Positions 62,495-64,000 of a stretch of 64,000 nt of DNA are shown here, piece by piece. The stretch's first letter is position 1, and each line of letters begins with the position of its first letter. The position numbers and the translations under genes are program-made. This DNA is from Flavobacterium frigidimaris (lineage in GTDB: Bacteria > Bacteroidota > Bacteroidia > Flavobacteriales > Flavobacteriaceae). The notes beneath the pieces were generated by a model that was not told the DNA's origin, searched no databases, and worked only from the letters and a program-made list of their open reading frames with translations. The stretch is taken from contig FQWG01000007.1 in the NCBI GenBank assembly GCA_900129595.1, positions 1 through 64,000 on the forward strand. Reading direction: 5' to 3'.

Positions 62495-63739
62495 ATGAAT
62501 TTATTCAACGAAGTACTTGCTGCAAAAAAGCAACTCGAAAATGTAGTTGCTGCTACTCCAATCACACAAAATTTAAATCTTTCGGACGAGTTTAAATCTA
62601 CTATTTTATTAAAACGGGAAGATTTACAAATTGTACGGTCATACAAAATCAGAGGAGCTTATAACAAGATTTCTTCGTTGAACGATAGCGAAAAAGCAAC
62701 CGGAATTGTTTGTGCAAGTGCCGGTAATCATGCACAGGGCGTAGCTTATTCCTGTCATCTTTTGCAAATACAAGGCAAAATTTACATGCCTAAAACAACT
62801 CCGAAACAAAAAGTAAAACAAGTTCAATTGTTCGGAAAGTCGTTCGTAGAAATTGTGCTGACCGGAGATACTTTTGATGATGCTTATGCCTCGGCAACTG
62901 CAGATGCAATTCAGAATCATAAAATTTTCATTCATCCTTTTGATGATGAAAAAGTAATTGCGGGTCAGGGAACTGTTGGACTTGAAATTCTGGAAAACTA
63001 CAAAGAACCTATAGATTATGTTTTTGTACCCATTGGCGGCGGCGGATTAGCCTCCGGTTTATCTGAAGTTTTCAGACATCTGAGTCCACATACCAAAATT
63101 ATTGGGGTTGAACCCAAAGGTGCCCCTTCGATGAAAACCTCGATTGAAGAGAATAAAAATACCGCCTTAACCACTATCGATAAATTTGTGGATGGTGCAG
63201 CTGTAAAACAAGTTGGCGACAAAACTTTTGAAATCTGCCGATACAATCTCGAAGATATTATTCTCGTTCCTGAAGGTAAAGTTTGCACCACAATTTTGCG
63301 TTTGTACAATGAAGAAGCTATGGTTGTCGAACCTGCAGGAGCATTGACCATTGCGGCACTGGATTTTTATAAGGATAAAATAAAAGGAAAAACGGTTGTT
63401 TGTGTAGTAAGCGGCAGCAACAATGATATCGAAAGAACCGCCGAGATAAAAGAACGTTCTTTGCTTTACGAGGGTTTGATGCATTATTTTATGATTCAGT
63501 TCCCACAGCGTCCCGGAGCCCTAAAAGAATTTGTAAATAATATTTTAGGTCCGGATGATGACATTACTTATTTTCAATTTGCCAAAAAAAATAGTCGCGA
63601 AGTTGGCTCGGTAGTGGTTGGATTAGAATTGAAAAACAAAAAAGATATTCTGGCAATCAAATTGAACATGACCAAAAATGGTTTTGAATTTCAATATTTG
63701 AATGATAATCAGGATTTGTTTACACAGCTAATAGGATAA
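62495..63739 (+). CDS. ilvA: Threonine dehydratase (threonine deaminase)
   Basis: The 414-aa PLP enzyme converts threonine to 2-oxobutyrate for isoleucine synthesis. PLP Lys51 is in VRSYKIRGAYN; the Ser/Gly loop is SAGNHAQGVAY and the phosphate loop is GGGGLASG. The C-terminal region (FPQRPGALKEFVNNILGPDDDITYFQF) is an ACT-like regulatory domain of the short type. It is not next to ilvBNCD genes in this window. Its upstream leader points to isoleucine-specific control. Confidence 0.95.
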   Translation: MNLFNEVLAAKKQLENVVAATPITQNLNLSDEFKSTILLKREDLQIVRSYKIRGAYNKISSLNDSEKATGIVCASAGNHAQGVAYSCHLLQIQGKIYMPKTTPKQKVKQVQLFGKSFVEIVLTGDTFDDAYASATADAIQNHKIFIHPFDDEKVIAGQGTVGLEILENYKEPIDYVFVPIGGGGLASGLSEVFRHLSPHTKIIGVEPKGAPSMKTSIEENKNTALTTIDKFVDGAAVKQVGDKTFEICRYNLEDIILVPEGKVCTTILRLYNEEAMVVEPAGALTIAALDFYKDKIKGKTVVCVVSGSNNDIERTAEIKERSLLYEGLMHYFMIQFPQRPGALKEFVNNILGPDDDITYFQFAKKNSREVGSVVVGLELKNKKDILAIKLNMTKNGFEFQYLNDNQDLFTQLIG

Positions 63740-63879
63740 CCAAACTTTAACTCGCTTTTTGTTTTTCTTTGAGTTTGGCTGCGTGATCTTTGTGTAACTT
63801 TGTGCAATCGCTTTTCGCAGGGATCATCAAAGATTTTATCAAACTTGCGAAAAGAGAACACTTATTTTATTCTAAAAAA
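63740..63879. repeat. Palindromic segments after ilvA
   Basis: CCAAACT (63740-63746) pairs with AGTTTGG across an AT loop and may terminate ilvA. Further on, CTTTTCGCA (63811-63819) and TGCGAAAAG (63846-63854) form a second hairpin, and CTTTGTGTAACTTTGTG is a short direct repeat of a type common between Bacteroidota genes. Confidence 0.5.
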
Positions 63880-64000
63880 ATGGCAACTCAGGATATATCA
63901 AATATAGAAGACATTAAACTATTAGTAAATACCTTTTACGATAAAGTTCAGAAAGACGATTTAATTGGACCAATTTTCAATGAGAAAATGTTGGGCAGAT
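63880..64000 (+). CDS. Truncated haemoglobin, group III (partial, cut by window end)
   Basis: The first 40 codons are present: MATQDISNIEDIKLLVNTFY, then DKVQKDDLIGPIFNEKMLGR. The pattern LVNTFYDKV..D.LIGPIFN matches the N-terminal helices of group III truncated haemoglobins, which bind oxygen or NO. The haem-binding residues lie beyond the window. The reading frame is open to the edge. Confidence 0.75.
   Translation, partial: MATQDISNIEDIKLLVNTFYDKVQKDDLIGPIFNEKMLGR

Noticed and set aside
1..64000. CRISPR array
   Set aside because: No regularly spaced identical repeats with unique spacers; the tandem repeats found are contiguous or two-copy.
1..64000. Prophage or conjugative element
   Set aside because: No capsid, tail, portal, relaxase or T4SS genes; the only mobile gene is the IS1182 transposase. 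The tyrosine recombinase at 21715 sits among housekeeping genes and reads as XerC/D.

Overview
The window looks like a chromosomal segment of a Flavobacterium-type Bacteroidota. It is AT-rich, its start codons lack Shine-Dalgarno sequences, many promoters carry the phylum's TAnnTTTG -7 element, and it contains a SusC/SusD pair, a 'putative porin', DUF3467 after rpoC, and lipoproteins with short Bacteroidota lipoboxes. The species cannot be fixed from sequence alone.

Layout. 1-7.2 kb: MoxR ATPase, a double-parvulin PPIase, an orphan alpha-amylase lipoprotein of the type otherwise known from hyperthermophilic archaea, prfC, and a Cys-cluster envelope protein. 7.5-21.3 kb: the transcription/translation super-operon read on the minus strand: tRNA-Thr(TGT), tRNA-Tyr, tRNA-Thr(GGT), tuf, tRNA-Trp, secE, nusG, rplK, rplA, rplJ, rplL, rpoB, rpoC, DUF3467. 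A promoter lies upstream of the first tRNA, an attenuator-like hairpin sits between rplL and rpoB, and a 304-bp palindrome-bearing gap separates rpoB from rpoC. 21.4-32.8 kb: short hpf, xerC-type recombinase, rpsU, acyl-CoA dehydrogenase, a helix-hairpin-helix protein, an APC permease, PspC, DUF2851, a DnaQ-like exonuclease, cystathionine beta-synthase and a porin. 33-38 kb: an isolated susCD pair. 38-47 kb: rnhB, SnoaL-like protein, lipB, two paralogous lipoproteins, a structured-RNA candidate, lysS, a hypothetical gene, a lipoprotein and D-lactate dehydrogenase. 46.6-48 kb: a small accessory patch with a DUF4274 gene whose frame continues for 42 codons after a TAG stop. 48-51.3 kb: two tandemly duplicated periplasmic Spy/CpxP-like genes followed by an intact IS1182-type element. 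51.3-64 kb: zinc metalloprotease, hemL, glucosaminidase-LysM, ACC-deaminase-like gene, a small HExxH protein, DUF5522, a D-2-hydroxyacid dehydrogenase, a repeat-rich 634-bp gap, urocanase, a DUF4136 lipoprotein, ilvA, and the start of a truncated haemoglobin gene cut by the window end.

The most interesting element is regulatory. Between the DUF4136 gene and ilvA lies a leader with a promoter, an 18-codon reading frame in which 8 codons are isoleucine, alternative hairpins, and an intrinsic terminator. This is the arrangement of a ribosome-stalling attenuator that would tie threonine deaminase expression to charged tRNA-Ile. The intergenic regions also hold several families of palindromic and tandem repeats.
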